From Lumbricus terrestris (taxonomy: Eukaryota > Annelida > Clitellata > Crassiclitellata > Lumbricidae), in contig OX457046.1 in the NCBI GenBank assembly GCA_949752735.1, forward strand, positions 38,855,649 to 38,919,648: 64,000 nt of DNA, given 5' to 3'. Below, piece by piece: positions 12,078-26,000 of the stretch; the first letter of the stretch is position 1, and every line of letters starts with the position of its first letter. Both the position numbers and the translations under genes were made by a program. The notes beneath the pieces were generated by a model, which was given only the letters and a program-made list of their open reading frames with translations, was not told the DNA's origin and searched no databases.

Positions 12078-12735
12078 ATTGTCAGAAATATTGAAGAAAC
12101 ATTTTCATGCCAGAAGCGACCTGATAACTGTCATGGTCTTAGGCAATGTAACTACACATAGGCCCGATTAATTTGACAAAAATATTTGGTTCTTGTATCA
12201 TTCGCAATAATTTTTAATGCTGAATTTTCAATGCTCTCTATAATTAATTTTCTTTATCGTAACTTTTGTCTATTAGTTGTCATTTTCTCAGTGACGATGA
12301 AAAATCATGTTCGATTGCAGGTGATGCTGACCTTACGGTTCTTTGCGCCGGGAACATTTCAGAGCGTTGTTGGCAAGTTGTTTGGTACACGGTAAGTCAA
12401 CCAACGGCAAGTCACATCATCTCTCGAGTCACCTTGAGGCATTGGTACGACAGATGACAAAATGAGTCAAGCTACAAAGTTATCATGAGGCAGATGTGAT
12501 GAAGGGACTTTTCCACGAAAAGCCGGGTTCCTGTATGTAATTGAGTGTATGGATGGAAGATCATGGAACGCATGTAGCCTACAGATAAGTATTAGCCCCT
12601 TCTGAAAATGAGCATGTGTACTCCATCCATAGGGAAATCGGTCTACATGTAGCAGCTGAGTTGAACACCGACTGAAGCGATGATAGACGAACATTTGGAA
12701 GACCACTGAGAAGGGAATTGCAGTAGTCAACTAAA
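12078..12735. other. Actin array unit 1, distal 3' block with an exon-like frame
   Basis: Matches 30452-31795, also about 2.8 kb beyond an actin 3' end. On the plus strand a frame (12266-12457) contains CWQVVWYTVSQPTASHIISR. The partner copy keeps the frame through a 9-nt (in-frame) indel and both carry a consensus donor CACG/GTAAGT (about 12389). Bases 12560-12735 hold a minus-strand CR1/L2-like fragment reading YCNSLLSGLPNVRLSSLQSV, older than the duplication because both units carry it. No family is recognised for the exon-like frame. Confidence 0.6.
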
Positions 12736-12760
12736 CACGATAGCATAATTTATTATTATT

Positions 12761-13145
12761 ATTACTAGCTGTTTCCTGCCACGCGTTGCTGTGGCTGAAA
12801 AGACCCTCCCTCCCTCCCTCCCTCCCTCCCTCCCTCCCTCCCTCCCTCCCTCCCTCCCTCCCTCCCTCCCTCCCTCCCTCCCTCCCTCCCTCCCTCCCTC
12901 CCTCCCTCCCTCCCTCCCTCCCTCCCTCCCTCCCTCCCCATCCCATCCCTTGCCTTCCCCCTCCTCCCCTACCCTTCCCCTGCCTCCCTCTCTTCCTCCC
13001 ATCTTTTTTCAAAAAAGCATATAAAAACCCTGGAGTTCGAATTCGAATGGAGCGTTGTGTGAAAATTTGAACGCAATCAGTGGAGAACTTACCGAGATCC
13101 TTGATTTTGTACAAACCAACAGCTAGATATATAATTATGCGCTAT
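12761..13145. repeat. Dispersed repeat carrying a (TCCC)n expansion
   Basis: ACTAGCTGTTTCCTGCCACG starts a repeat interrupted by about 130 bp of CCCT tandem (12806-12936). After it come related modules: AAAAACCCTGGAGTTCGAAT then GTGTGAAAATTTGAACGCAATC, repeated as AAAAACACGGCCGTATTCGAA then GGGTGAAAATTTAAATCG (13145-13190). The second module runs into the LINE fragment at 13205, so the block may be one retroelement. Confidence 0.65.
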
Positions 13146-13204
13146 AAAAACACGGCCGTATTCGAAAGCAACGTCGGGTGAAAATTTAAATCGATATCGC
13201 TCGA

Positions 13205-13790
13205 ATCGAAGTTCTGCTATCTGGGAAGTGTGGTTACAGAGGATGCAAGGTGCCACGTGGAAATAAAAAGAAGAATAGCTATGGGAAAAGATGCGTTCTA
13301 CAAAAGGGGGAGCTACTCAGAGGCAGTCTAAACATGAAACTGAAGAAGAGAATGGTGAAGACACTGGTGTGGAGTGTTGTCCTGTACGGCTCGGAGACGT
13401 GGACAATGCGGCAAGAAGATATAAAACGACTAGAGGCCTTCGAGATGTGCATCTGGCGCAGAATGGAGAGAATCAGCTGGGTTGAGCGAAGAACGAATGA
13501 GGAAATATTACAGCTGGTGGGAGAAAGGAGATCACTGATGGGAACTATACTTGGACGGCAAAAGAAATGGATAGGACACATCTTAAGGAGCGACACCCTA
13601 CTAAGAGACATCATTGAGGGAAGAATTGGGGGGGGGGGGAGGATGCGATGTAGACCAAGAACAATGTTGCTGGACTGGATGCTGACAGAGGATGAATACA
13701 GTGGACTGAAGAGAGAAGCACAGAACAGAGAAAAATGGCGTTGTTGGACATACGAACCTGCCTCAGGGCAGAGAACGTGAAGAAGACTCA
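13205..13790 (+). pseudogene. RTE-like LINE fragment, region C-terminal to the RT core
   Basis: Reads [18 protein letters not shown] then [18 protein letters not shown] then [19 protein letters not shown] and [19 protein letters not shown]. This is the classic tail of endonuclease-carrying non-LTR elements (the YGSETW and GH.LR blocks). The upstream part, beginning [20 protein letters not shown], is frameshifted. A G-run at about 13630 marks further slippage. No RT core is present, so it is 5' truncated. Confidence 0.85.
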
Positions 13791-13849
13791 GCCATTCGTC
13801 CTTAAAAAAACCTCGCGTCTTTCCGCCCCCCCCCCCCCAAGTCTTCGCC

Positions 13850-14720
13850 TAGGTCTCCTGCAATAATTTATTGCATTTATATGGTATTTGCTGTTTTTAT
13901 CACTATCCTTATCAATAATTATTTGTTGTTTCTGTATGTATTCAGATACCAATGGCCTTCCGCTAGTATTAATAACATTGGAATGAGGTACAGGAAGTAA
14001 AAATGTGTGCAACTATGGCTAGCCTACTCGAATTCTCTATAGCGAATGTGTACATGACCTCGACCCAGCTCATTACATGTGTTTTGTAAATGAATTTGAT
14101 CGAGTGAGATCCTTCACCACCGCTGCCCGTTTGAACGGACGACACACCATAATAGGTTCCCGTGCACGGACGGTGCTAGCCCGCGACAGAGATATCTATC
14201 TGAAATAAGCTAGCATTGAGAAGCGAGGCTCTGTCCCCAAGCTGTCTTCACAGACTGAGGCGTGTGAGACGCGGTCAACGCTCCTAACGTTGTAAGCCTA
14301 TGGCACATTTGAGCATGGGCGGAGTTTATCAGGAGCTAAGCCCCCCAAGAAGACCCAGGTTCAGTTCTTTTACCGTGTAAACGGTATCTTTTCCCGGGTT
14401 TAGCCCCACCCCAAGAAGGCGCAGATTCATAAATTAGCCCCTCCAAGAACGGAAACCAAACTCCGCCCATGTGTTTGTGCACAAGGAAACGCTGTTCCTG
14501 ATTTCTTCCTCTAGGCCCATCTTTTGGCTGGTTGATTGGTGACTGATTTGTTGATTGATTGATTGAAGATTAACCGTCTGATTTGATAATTGATTGGAGA
14601 ATTGATAGATGATTGATCGGAAGTTAATTATTGGCTAGGTTTTGGGTATTGACCTGCAAAGATTGATTTCGGATTTGGGGATTGATTGGTGGTTGATTGG
14701 TGGTTGATTGAGACTTGCAA
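13850..14720 (-). other. Actin array unit 1, conserved proximal 3' flank
   Basis: Matches 33270-34080 in unit 2. Well-kept islands include GAGATCCTTCACCACCGCTG, GTGCACGGAC.GTGCTAGCCC and GATATCTATCTGAAATAA, about 1.1 kb past the actin stop codon. A TTGATTGATTGG-rich degenerate tract (about 14520-14710) follows in both units. A MITE (14314-14471) interrupts this copy only. Confidence 0.7.
14314..14471. mobile_element. hAT-like MITE, CATGGGCGGAGTTT family, copy 1
   Basis: Inverted ends CATGGGCGGAGTTT / AAACTCCGCCCATG, the same family as 44099-44260. It is absent from the matching position in unit 2 (about 33750), so it arrived after the duplication. The flanks CATTTGAG and TGTTTGTG agree only partly. 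Confidence 0.8.
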
Positions 14721-14812
14721 GCCATAGGCTACTTCAGATGCTGATGACATTGCTTGTTTACGCATGTTTCCTCGTACACCACCATGCATGGAAATGGCTG
14801 CTTTTACTATCA

Positions 14813-14831
14813 TGTGTGTGTGAGTGTGTGT

Positions 14832-14891
<60 letters not shown>
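14813..14891. repeat. (GT)n microsatellite
   Basis: TGTG tract with a few GAGTG interruptions, in the 3' flank of actin A, about 120 bp beyond the poly(A) signal. It is missing from unit 2. Confidence 0.95.
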
Positions 14892-14893
<2 letters not shown>

Positions 14894-15016
14894 ACGCAAT
14901 ATCAGCAGCTTCAGCTAAGACAAAATCTACCAATCTAAACAAGCATTTTGTCTTTTATTGTAACTTGTAAGCTTATAGTAACGATCAATGACAAAATACT
15001 TGTTTAGACTAGTAGA

Positions 15017-15022
15017 TTTATT
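15017..15022 (-). terminator. Poly(A) signal AATAAA of actin A
   Basis: On the minus strand GACGAGAAATAAATC lies about 320 bp after the stop codon. The same phrase is conserved 350 bp after the actin B stop, which supports its use. Confidence 0.75.
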
Positions 15023-15343
15023 TCTCGTCAGGAATTCAAAACCAGTAAACCGTAATACTAATACCATACTAAATGTAGTAGGTATTTAAATTTTTTTATC
15101 GTGAGTCGATAAGCTTTATGTGAAGCGTATTAGCTGAGATTAATCAACTACCATTTGCGATTCTTAATTACTGGATGAGTCTACTAGTCAGGAATGCCGG
15201 TGGTGAAGACATAACGAGGCATGGGGAAATACTGTCGTCCTAATTCCTGTTACAAACTAGCAATGAATGCCCGAGTTTAAGCCTTAGTGTGGCATGTTGA
15301 CACTGGAAGACTTCCTTCTGTGAACAACTGAAAAATGTAACTG

Positions 15344-18205
<2,862 letters not shown>

Positions 18206-19332
18206 CTAAAGGAATCCCAAGACCAGCGAGATGAACCACTAGGAATTAGGAAATCGTAGGAATATTCAATGCATGCATAAACACATTATAGCGATATAAT
18301 TTTATGTAGGCTTTCATGTAGGCTATATACGATTATAGGCCTACGTGCATGTATAAATACCGATATAAGTAGATACACACACATGCATTCGCACAGACAT
18401 AGGCCTAAATACATACGCACATGATTGTATTGTACTCAGTTCTAAACTTGGTCATAGTTTAGGCCGACAAATCTCATTCGTTCTCCTGTTTCTGCCAGTG
18501 GCGTAGGCTAACTATTGAGTTGGAATGGAAGTCGGTCAGCAAGGCCGGGTGGCAAAACTAACGCATCATTTGATCATAATGTTAAGCGGAAACTGGTAGA
18601 CATCAATCTTATTAATTAAAAGGTGGCAATTAGGAACTTATATATAGGCCTATATATTTATTTATTTATATATATATATTGAAATAATTCGCTGACTAAA
18701 ACTTTTAACATCTTGCAGCCGCTTACACGAAAAATATTTATTGACATTGCTACATTAGAAACTGAACGATACGCACTGCACTGCTGCCAATTCTTCATTT
18801 TTAGTTTCTGTTCTTGGTTTATAACAGGCATAATTATACCGGTAATACCGTTAATCCGGGAAGAAATTTTTATTAAGCCCACTGTTAGAGTAGGCCTACG
18901 CGTCAGAACTAACTGAGCGCCTGTGTAGGCCATAATTATACACCAGCCATCTTCTGACCTCAAAATACTCACTGACCTCAAAATAGAGCTGGCGCTGGCT
19001 GCGCTGCTACCTACCACGCACAAACATCCAGACTATAGCTGGGATAATTCACCAGATGAGGAAGATAATTATGAGAATTAAGATATCGTCTAAAAAATAG
19101 AGCCCAACGGAGTGTTTCATTAAGAGCCTAGGCCTATATTACAGGCGCCTTCTCCAGGCGTTTGACCTAAAACATTAAAACTGTTGGATAGAAGTGTAAA
19201 TGCGACTTTAGAAAGCGAGATTATCTTCTTCTTCCTGTATTCAAAGCCGGATGAATGTATGTAGGCCTAATTATGTTCTATGATGTGACACGTCACACAC
19301 GCAATATATTATCATCCTATAGATAAAGGATA

Positions 19333-19571
<239 letters not shown>

Positions 19572-19694
19572 TATTAGCCAGATCATAATTCAAAATCTGC
19601 GACTGCTGCGATAATATATTCAGCGTACGGACAATCGACCGCTCTTCATCCCCAAACCCGGGACGAAGTTTCCGTCTATGCAGGTCCGGATTAA

Positions 19695-21025
19695 CCCTCA
19701 TCCGAACAAGTGAAAATGCAACTTAATTTGAACAAAGGGGATCTGGCCAGACCCCCCAGTTTTGATATGGGTTTTTCATGGTTGTATGGTATGGTTATAT
19801 GGTTATAACATGACTGAGAACCTCATGCAGAAAGTTATAAAGCGGAAACTTTGATTGTTCGGGCACATTTGTCGAATGAAAGATGACAGAAAGATCAAGA
19901 TCCTGATATTTGGGATAATGGAAGGCAAGAACAGAAGAGGCAGGCCGCATAAAGAATGGACGGATGACATTGAAGAGTGGTGTGCAACAGATTTGCAGAA
20001 TTTATATCATGCAGCTCAGAACAGAATGGAATGGAGAGACATTATGAGGAGGGCATCGGACTCCTACGGGCACTGTGCCCATGGTTACTGAATGAATTAT
20101 GGTTATATGCCAATTTTGTAAGATGATATCAGAGTAACTCAAAACAACAATTTATCAGTCGCTCTTTGTAATATAACTCATTTTTATGATGAATTCGAAA
20201 TTAAATGTTTAATTACATTATTTGTGACGGTTTGTCATACATGTTCATCGTCGCAATAGTTGCCTATCTATAAAATTTGAAAATCAAAATACATAAACCA
20301 TAATTTTAGTAAAATTAGTTCTCAATGCTCTTATTATCAGAGTCAGCGTGACTCTTTTATAGAAAATCTTTTAAAAAAATAACGGAATAGGACTAAAATT
20401 TAATGTAAGAATGCTTCATACATAGTCCGGTAGCTGTTGCTTTCGGATTTGTATGTCGAATGATGATGTCTTTCATCTCGTATGTTATAAAACTGTCAAA
20501 ACTATCTTGAATATTGTCAATGTGTCCTTATGATTTTATCCCACATCTTCTGTTACTGCATTGTGCAACCGTGCACATCCTCTTGGCATTGCTTTTGACT
20601 GCCAAAAATTATCCGGATCTTCACTTGTCTCTAGGTCTCTCGGTTTCATCAGTATATATAATTTCGTCATCATTATCTACACTATCAGGTCCAGTCTCAT
20701 CATCTTGTTTATCATCATCTTCAATTTCACATTGTTTTCATCATAAGAAACATCTGCATGTTGTTCTTCAGGCATTGGCATCTCTTCATGTTCACATACT
20801 TTATTGTTGCTCTCACTGTCCAAACTGTCATCATTGTAGTCTCGGCCAGTATTATCTTCAGAACTTCCATATCACTAAATCGATTTTGGTCGATTAGATG
20901 TGCTAATTGTAGCTCAGCAATATAAGAACAAAGTCCTAAAAGCAATCTGAGAAAATATCACTCCTAAAAAGTTATGCAGCAAATATATTAAGGGGTCTGG
21001 CCAGACCCCCTTGTTCGGACGAGGG
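19695..21025 (-). mobile_element. piggyBac-like element in actin A leader intron
   Basis: TTAA (19691-19694 and 21026-21029) flanks inverted ends CCCTCATCCGAACAAG / CTTGTTCGGACGAGGG. A subterminal palindrome TCTGGCCAGACCCC is present at both ends. Unit 0 shows the empty site GGATTAAGGCATGTTC (about 4860) with one TTAA. Around 20720-20900 one minus frame is strongly acidic (EDNTGRDYNDDSLDSESNN), compatible with the N-terminal region of a piggyBac transposase. A LINE piece lies inside (19850-20095). Confidence 0.85.
19850..20095 (+). pseudogene. RTE-like LINE tail nested in the piggyBac element
   Basis: Reads MFGHICRMKDDRKIK then GKNRRGRPHKEWTDDIEEW and AAQNRMEWRDIMRRA, the GH..R / RRGRP..W.DDI / R..WR signature of non-LTR element C-termini. 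It is 5' truncated. Confidence 0.8.
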
Positions 21026-21514
21026 TTAAGGCATGTTCAGCATGCTCTATATTTACATTCTCTATTAAATTGTTTACCCTGTCATGCAGGCTTTGGTAGG
21101 GGAGCTCAAAGGACAAGAGCAGATTCGAAGTGCGAACTGTAAAAACGCAGATTTCTATAGTCCTAATATAAAAACTTTTAAAGCAGGGCTTCTTGCCCAT
21201 GCACACACAACCTTGTAATTCCTCGTTTTGACCCTCTCCAAAGAAAAGATTATTAGAATGCCTTCACACCTGTATTACTTCATTACTTATATGCTTCCTT
21301 ACTTGCATATAGTCTACTTTGCCCGGTTGACAGGTTGACGAACAATTCCATGACGAATCGTTCACGGGACGAATCGTCGATCCGTGAACGAAACGTCCCT
21401 TGACGAATCGTCCGTTGACGAAACGTCCGTTGACGAAATGTCCGTATACCGTGGTTCAGAAATTTTGGTATTGCTAATAGGTTACGATATGAATCAGTTG
21501 TTTAGTTTTCGACT

Positions 21515-21600
21515 ACTTACTTTTCTGGACGCACTCGTCTCTCGCTCCACAACAGAAAGTGAACTGAAACTGATGCCACGGTTTCTCATAATTGATACTC
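21515..21600 (-). promoter_or_regulatory. Actin A noncoding first exon, donor and TATA-poor promoter
   Basis: Minus strand: leader GTTGTGGAGCGAGAGACGAG... ends at donor GTAAGTAG (GT complement 21520-21519). At the place of the TATA box in units 0 and 2 this copy reads GTATCAATTATGAG, a poor TATA. The upstream GATTCCGGTT phrase is shared with unit 2. Confidence 0.6.
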
Positions 21601-21780
21601 ATCGTTACGAACCGGAATCCCTAAATAATATAAGCTTAGACCTTGACATAGAAGTACATAATTATGGAAGTTTTTATGTGTATATATTTATGTATATTGA
21701 CTTATCAGTAATTCATATATATGCTCAGATAATTATATTCCTGTATTTTCGTATATACATATATACATATATACGAAAAT

Positions 21781-21905
21781 ATATGATGATGGGAGATGGA
21801 GAGGGAGAGGAAGATGACGAGGAAGAGAGAGGAGACGGAAGGGAGATAATTATCTCTCCCTTCCCTCTCCTTCTCCCTCTTCCTCGTCCTCACCATCTTC
21901 GTCCC
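21781..21905. repeat. Long purine/pyrimidine hairpin upstream of actin A promoter
   Basis: A GA-rich arm of about 55 nt meets its CT-rich complement at a centre GGGAGATAATTATCTC. Small loops and mismatches occur. The potential cruciform or triplex lies about 200-350 bp upstream of the predicted start, and unit 0 has a shorter version. Confidence 0.85.
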
Positions 21906-22339
21906 TTATGAAAAGAGAAAGAGAGCTGAGTTGCGAGTCAATCCCTTTGACGAATATTTTAATTGCTGACATTCGGTTACATTAAAGTGTGTGTGCGCGC
22001 GCGCGCGTGGGTGTGTGTATGTAAATGTCAATCATATATATTGTACTACCAGGCCTGAACAAATAATGATGACAATTAGATGATTTTATTATTCTTCGTC
22101 AAGCAGTCAGCGTGCTACTAAAGCACATGGCACATTGCCACAGAGTGGAGCTGCTTTCTTGGGTCATAGGAAACCGGAGTCAAGTCTTCAGATGACGGTA
22201 TTCGCTCAGCTTTGCATGACGTTGCCGTCTCTACTCTAGCAATATTATTGGGCCTCAGATTCAGAAGAGTTTCAACAATCACCCGACCTCAGGAACTGCG
22301 GAACGCAATGTGAGAGCCGCTTCATCTATCTTAGACTAC

Positions 22340-22465
22340 TGACTGATGCTACTGGACTGGATGATGACAAAGGAAGGCTACACAAGATTGACGAGGGAAG
22401 CATGAAAATTAATAGCGGCGTCATTGGAATACGAGCTTGCCTTCAGAAAGAAGAGAACTAACAAA
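22340..22465 (+). pseudogene. Short RTE-like LINE remnant
   Basis: Frame reads LLDWMMTKEGYTRLTREA, matching [18 protein letters not shown] of the 13.2-13.8 kb element, then a stop and ...LEYELAFRKKRT. Confidence 0.65.
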
Positions 22466-22508
22466 GAATACTTAGTTTTAATTAGACTGCAGCATGTATA
22501 GGCCCTAT

Positions 22509-22932
22509 CATGGGCGGAGACGTAGGGGAGGACAGGGGGGATGGTCCCCCCCAATAAAAGTGTTGGGGCATAGGCGCAACCACCCTATGGGACACACGGG
22601 ACGCGTCCCCCCCAACTTTTGAGTGATCCCATTGACTTTATCATTATGGTCCCCCCAACTTTTAGGACGTGATTCATTTGGTCCACCCCAACTTTTAGGA
22701 CGTGATTGCGCCTATGGTTGGGGGGACGGCCCCTGCATTTGTCCCCCCCAACCGTTAAGCGTCAAGAAATAGAAAATTTCGTCGAGATTTGGGCGGATGA
22801 CTTAAAAAAGGTCATCAACTTTTTTGGCGGCGAAATTTTTTTCTTCCAGATTTCGCCGGTCGTCAGAAATTTCTCCGGAAAATCTCGTGTCTTTCCGTTC
22901 CCCCCAATTCTCGGCCCAGGTCTCCGCCTATG
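22509..22932. mobile_element. hAT-like MITE, GGCGGAGAC family, carrying a nested MITE
   Basis: Perfect 8-bp target duplication GGCCCTAT (22501-22508, 22933-22940). Ends CATGGGCGGAGAC / GTCTCCGCCTATG. Family members share the CCCCCCAA and TTTCGCCGG-type interior. A second element (22569-22716) is inserted inside. Confidence 0.9.
22569..22716. mobile_element. hAT-like MITE, CATAGGCGCAA family, nested copy
   Basis: Ends CATAGGCGCAACC / GATTGCGCCTATG with the flanking repeat GTTGGGG on both sides (7 bp certain, inside a G-run). Interior phrases CCCCAACTTTT and GGACGTGATT recur. Same family as 62435-62579. Confidence 0.85.
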
Positions 22933-22944
22933 GGCCCTATAGCC

Positions 22945-23010
22945 CAGTGGTTCCCAACCTTTTTTGACTGTCGAGCCACTCTTTCTAAGTTGAAGGACAT
23001 TAGGGGGCCA
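22945..23010. mobile_element. Possible truncated hAT/Charlie-like left end
   Basis: Begins CAGTGGTTCCCAACC, the common Charlie-type terminus. It is cut off by the composite element beginning at 23015; no right end was found. Confidence 0.35.
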
Positions 23011-23066
23011 CAAGCAGGGCCGCATTAAGGTTAGTGCGGGCCCGGATGCTGTGATAACATTGCGGT

Positions 23067-26000
23067 CAGTGATGGGGAAAATACTTTTTTAAAGTATTTT
23101 GAGTATAAGTAAAAATACTTGGTCACAAAAGTATTTAAAATACAAGTAAAAATACTTTTTTACAAAAGTATTTAAAATACAAGTATAAAATACTTGACTT
23201 CGAAAAATATTTAAAATACTAAGTACAAAATACTCACTGCCAAACTATATAACAATTAAGGAAGTCATATTACATTGCGACAAAAAATACATAGAATTTT
23301 GAAAACAAACATTTTCTTCAGCATTCTTTGTGTCCATGTCTAATGTGTCTCATGGAATTAATTAGCCCATGCCATCATCACTGTCATCTTAAACACTTGA
23401 AGGGCCACCCAGCAGTATGGTGACTTCTCACTTCTGGCCCATATCCTGTTTTTCAGTGATGTAATCGAGTCCGCCTGAGCTTAGTCCAAGTCATGCCCGA
23501 GTCCATCTAAACTGAGTCCGAGTTGAGTCTGGGTCTAAAGGTGTCCGAGTCTAAGACGCTAGAGATGGGGGTCCAAGTTCGAGTCAGAATCCATTAACAT
23601 CAAGATGAACAGAAACACTAAATTTAATGGCATATAAAAATATCGATAGACCACTACCTATGCAGAAAGAATGGTCAATGTAATTTATCCAAATTGAACT
23701 TTAAAAACATTAAGTTAGATAAAATTGTGTTCAGAAATCTGACACAATGAGATGGATAAAAGTTGTTACACTTCTGAACACAGATTCAACGTACATACCT
23801 TATAAAATCTGCTATGTTGAGACGTCCTATCACAATTCTGCCCATCGGCAAAACCCTTTAGGGTACTTTTTAAAGTAAGTCTTCGAAATTTGTGGTATAG
23901 GAATGGGCCGAATGGCCTATCCCTTGTGATAATAATACAATAGACTGCACCAGCACAGGTCAACTAAGTGTTGTAGGTGTCTTCCTGTATGCTGTAATTC
24001 GTCAAGTGTGTAGTCTGTGATCCATTAATGGAGATAAATGTAATGAAACTCTGCACCCCGTTCCAAGGTCAGAGAAGTTCCAATTGCCACCAGCCAATAG
24101 ACACGTCTAATGCCACCCTTATTTGCCCTATTCATAAACATCTAGATAGTTGTCCTATTCTATCAGCGTAGACAAGTCCATTGTGGTGCCAAACATCAAA
24201 CTGATTTGGAACATTGATTGACCCCCAGTTAGCCAAATATGTCATAGAAGCTATTTCAATTCCTCTGACAGAAATAATAAATTGCTCCATTGTTAGTGGA
24301 ATTGTTCCTAATAGTTTGAAAATTGCCAAAATAATTCCCATCTTTAAGGCCGGAGATAGGAATCAATTAAGTAACTATCGACCAATATCTATCTTGCCAT
24401 ATTTCTCCAAGTTTTTTGAAAAGATTATTTACCGAAGAATAATGACATATCTAACAGTAAAGAATATATTGTACACAAGTCAGTATGGCTTTCGAACAGG
24501 CCACTCTACATACATGGCCGTAATGGAAATGTATGATAAAATCTCTGAAGCCAAGGAGGAAAACCACTTTTCTATGGGTGTCTTCTTTGACTTATCTAAA
24601 GCATTTGACACGGTGAATCATAAAATTCTGATAAGCAAACTTGAACATTATGGCATAAGAGGTGTATGTCTTGATTGGCTTATAGATTACTTAAGAAATA
24701 GAAAGCAGAGTGTCTTATATAACGGGAACATTTCACATGAAACTGATGTTACTTGTGGTGTGCCACAAGGTTCCGTACTGGGTCCACTTTTGTTCCTAAT
24801 ATATGTGAATGATATTTCGAACAGCTCGTCATTACTCAGCTTTGTCATGTTTGCTGATGACACCAATGTGTTTATGTCAGATAAAGTTATTGAAGTCTTG
24901 GTTAAAAAAATTAATGCCGAATTAAAACTTGTAGGCGATTGGTTCAAAGCCAACAAATTATCGCTGAACCTTGAGAAGACGAATTTTATTTTGTTCTGCT
25001 CTAAAATTAAACTTAGAACAGCAACAAATTGCAATATATCAATTAAAATAGATGAACAATGTATTTGTAGGGTATCATCAACCAAATTTTTGGGTGTTCA
25101 CATTGATGAACAATTAACATGGAGGGAGCATATAAACTCTATATCCAAAAAGATATCAAAAAATATAGGCATAATCTCTCGTGTTCGACACCTTATGCCG
25201 CGAGATATACTTGTGAATTTATATTACTCTTTGATATACCCTTATGTGTCATATTGTAATATTACGTGGGCTTCCACATACCACACTCGTTTAACTATTT
25301 TGACAACCCTACAAAAGCGAGCTGTTCGAATTATATGCAATGCACCTTTTAGAGCCCACACACAACCATTATTCAGTGATTTGAAAATTCTGCCTTTTGA
25401 CTACATTAATAAACTACAAATTGGAGTATTTATGTATAAACTTCACAGAAATCTAATCATAACAAGCTTCAACCACTGGTTTTGTAAAAATTCAGACGTT
25501 CATGGACATTATACACGATCTGTAAATAGATACCACCAAAGAAGTGTTCGTACCACTACTGGACTGCATAGTATTAGAATATGTGGACCGTCGATGTGGA
25601 ATTCTCTGCCTATTGATCTTACTTCTATAACTACAATGTACCAATTCAAATACAAATTGAAATTATTTATTTTGGATACTATTGCATAATTGCACAAAAT
25701 GGTTTTGTTTTGAAGTGCACTACCTACACGTGCACTGTTGTATTCTCTTAACTGTTGTGTTTTTAGTTTTTTTTTTAGCTTAGTTTAGTTTAGTTTAGTC
25801 TGTTTGTTATTTTGTTTTCCCCACTTGTTTAAGTTGCATAACTTACATTCAATGCATTTCGATAAACTTGTAAAATGGAAGAGATTGTTTTACACCTTGA
25901 TCATATACAACTGTCTATACACATATACTGTTATGCAGAAAGTTGATGATAGATTGATTCTTCGTGTAATTAGGGCAACCCTGTTAGCGGAACCTTACGT

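Noticed and set aside
12727..13114. Gly/Arg/Glu- and Pro/Ser-rich frames
   Set aside because: Translated (TCCC)n tandem repeat.
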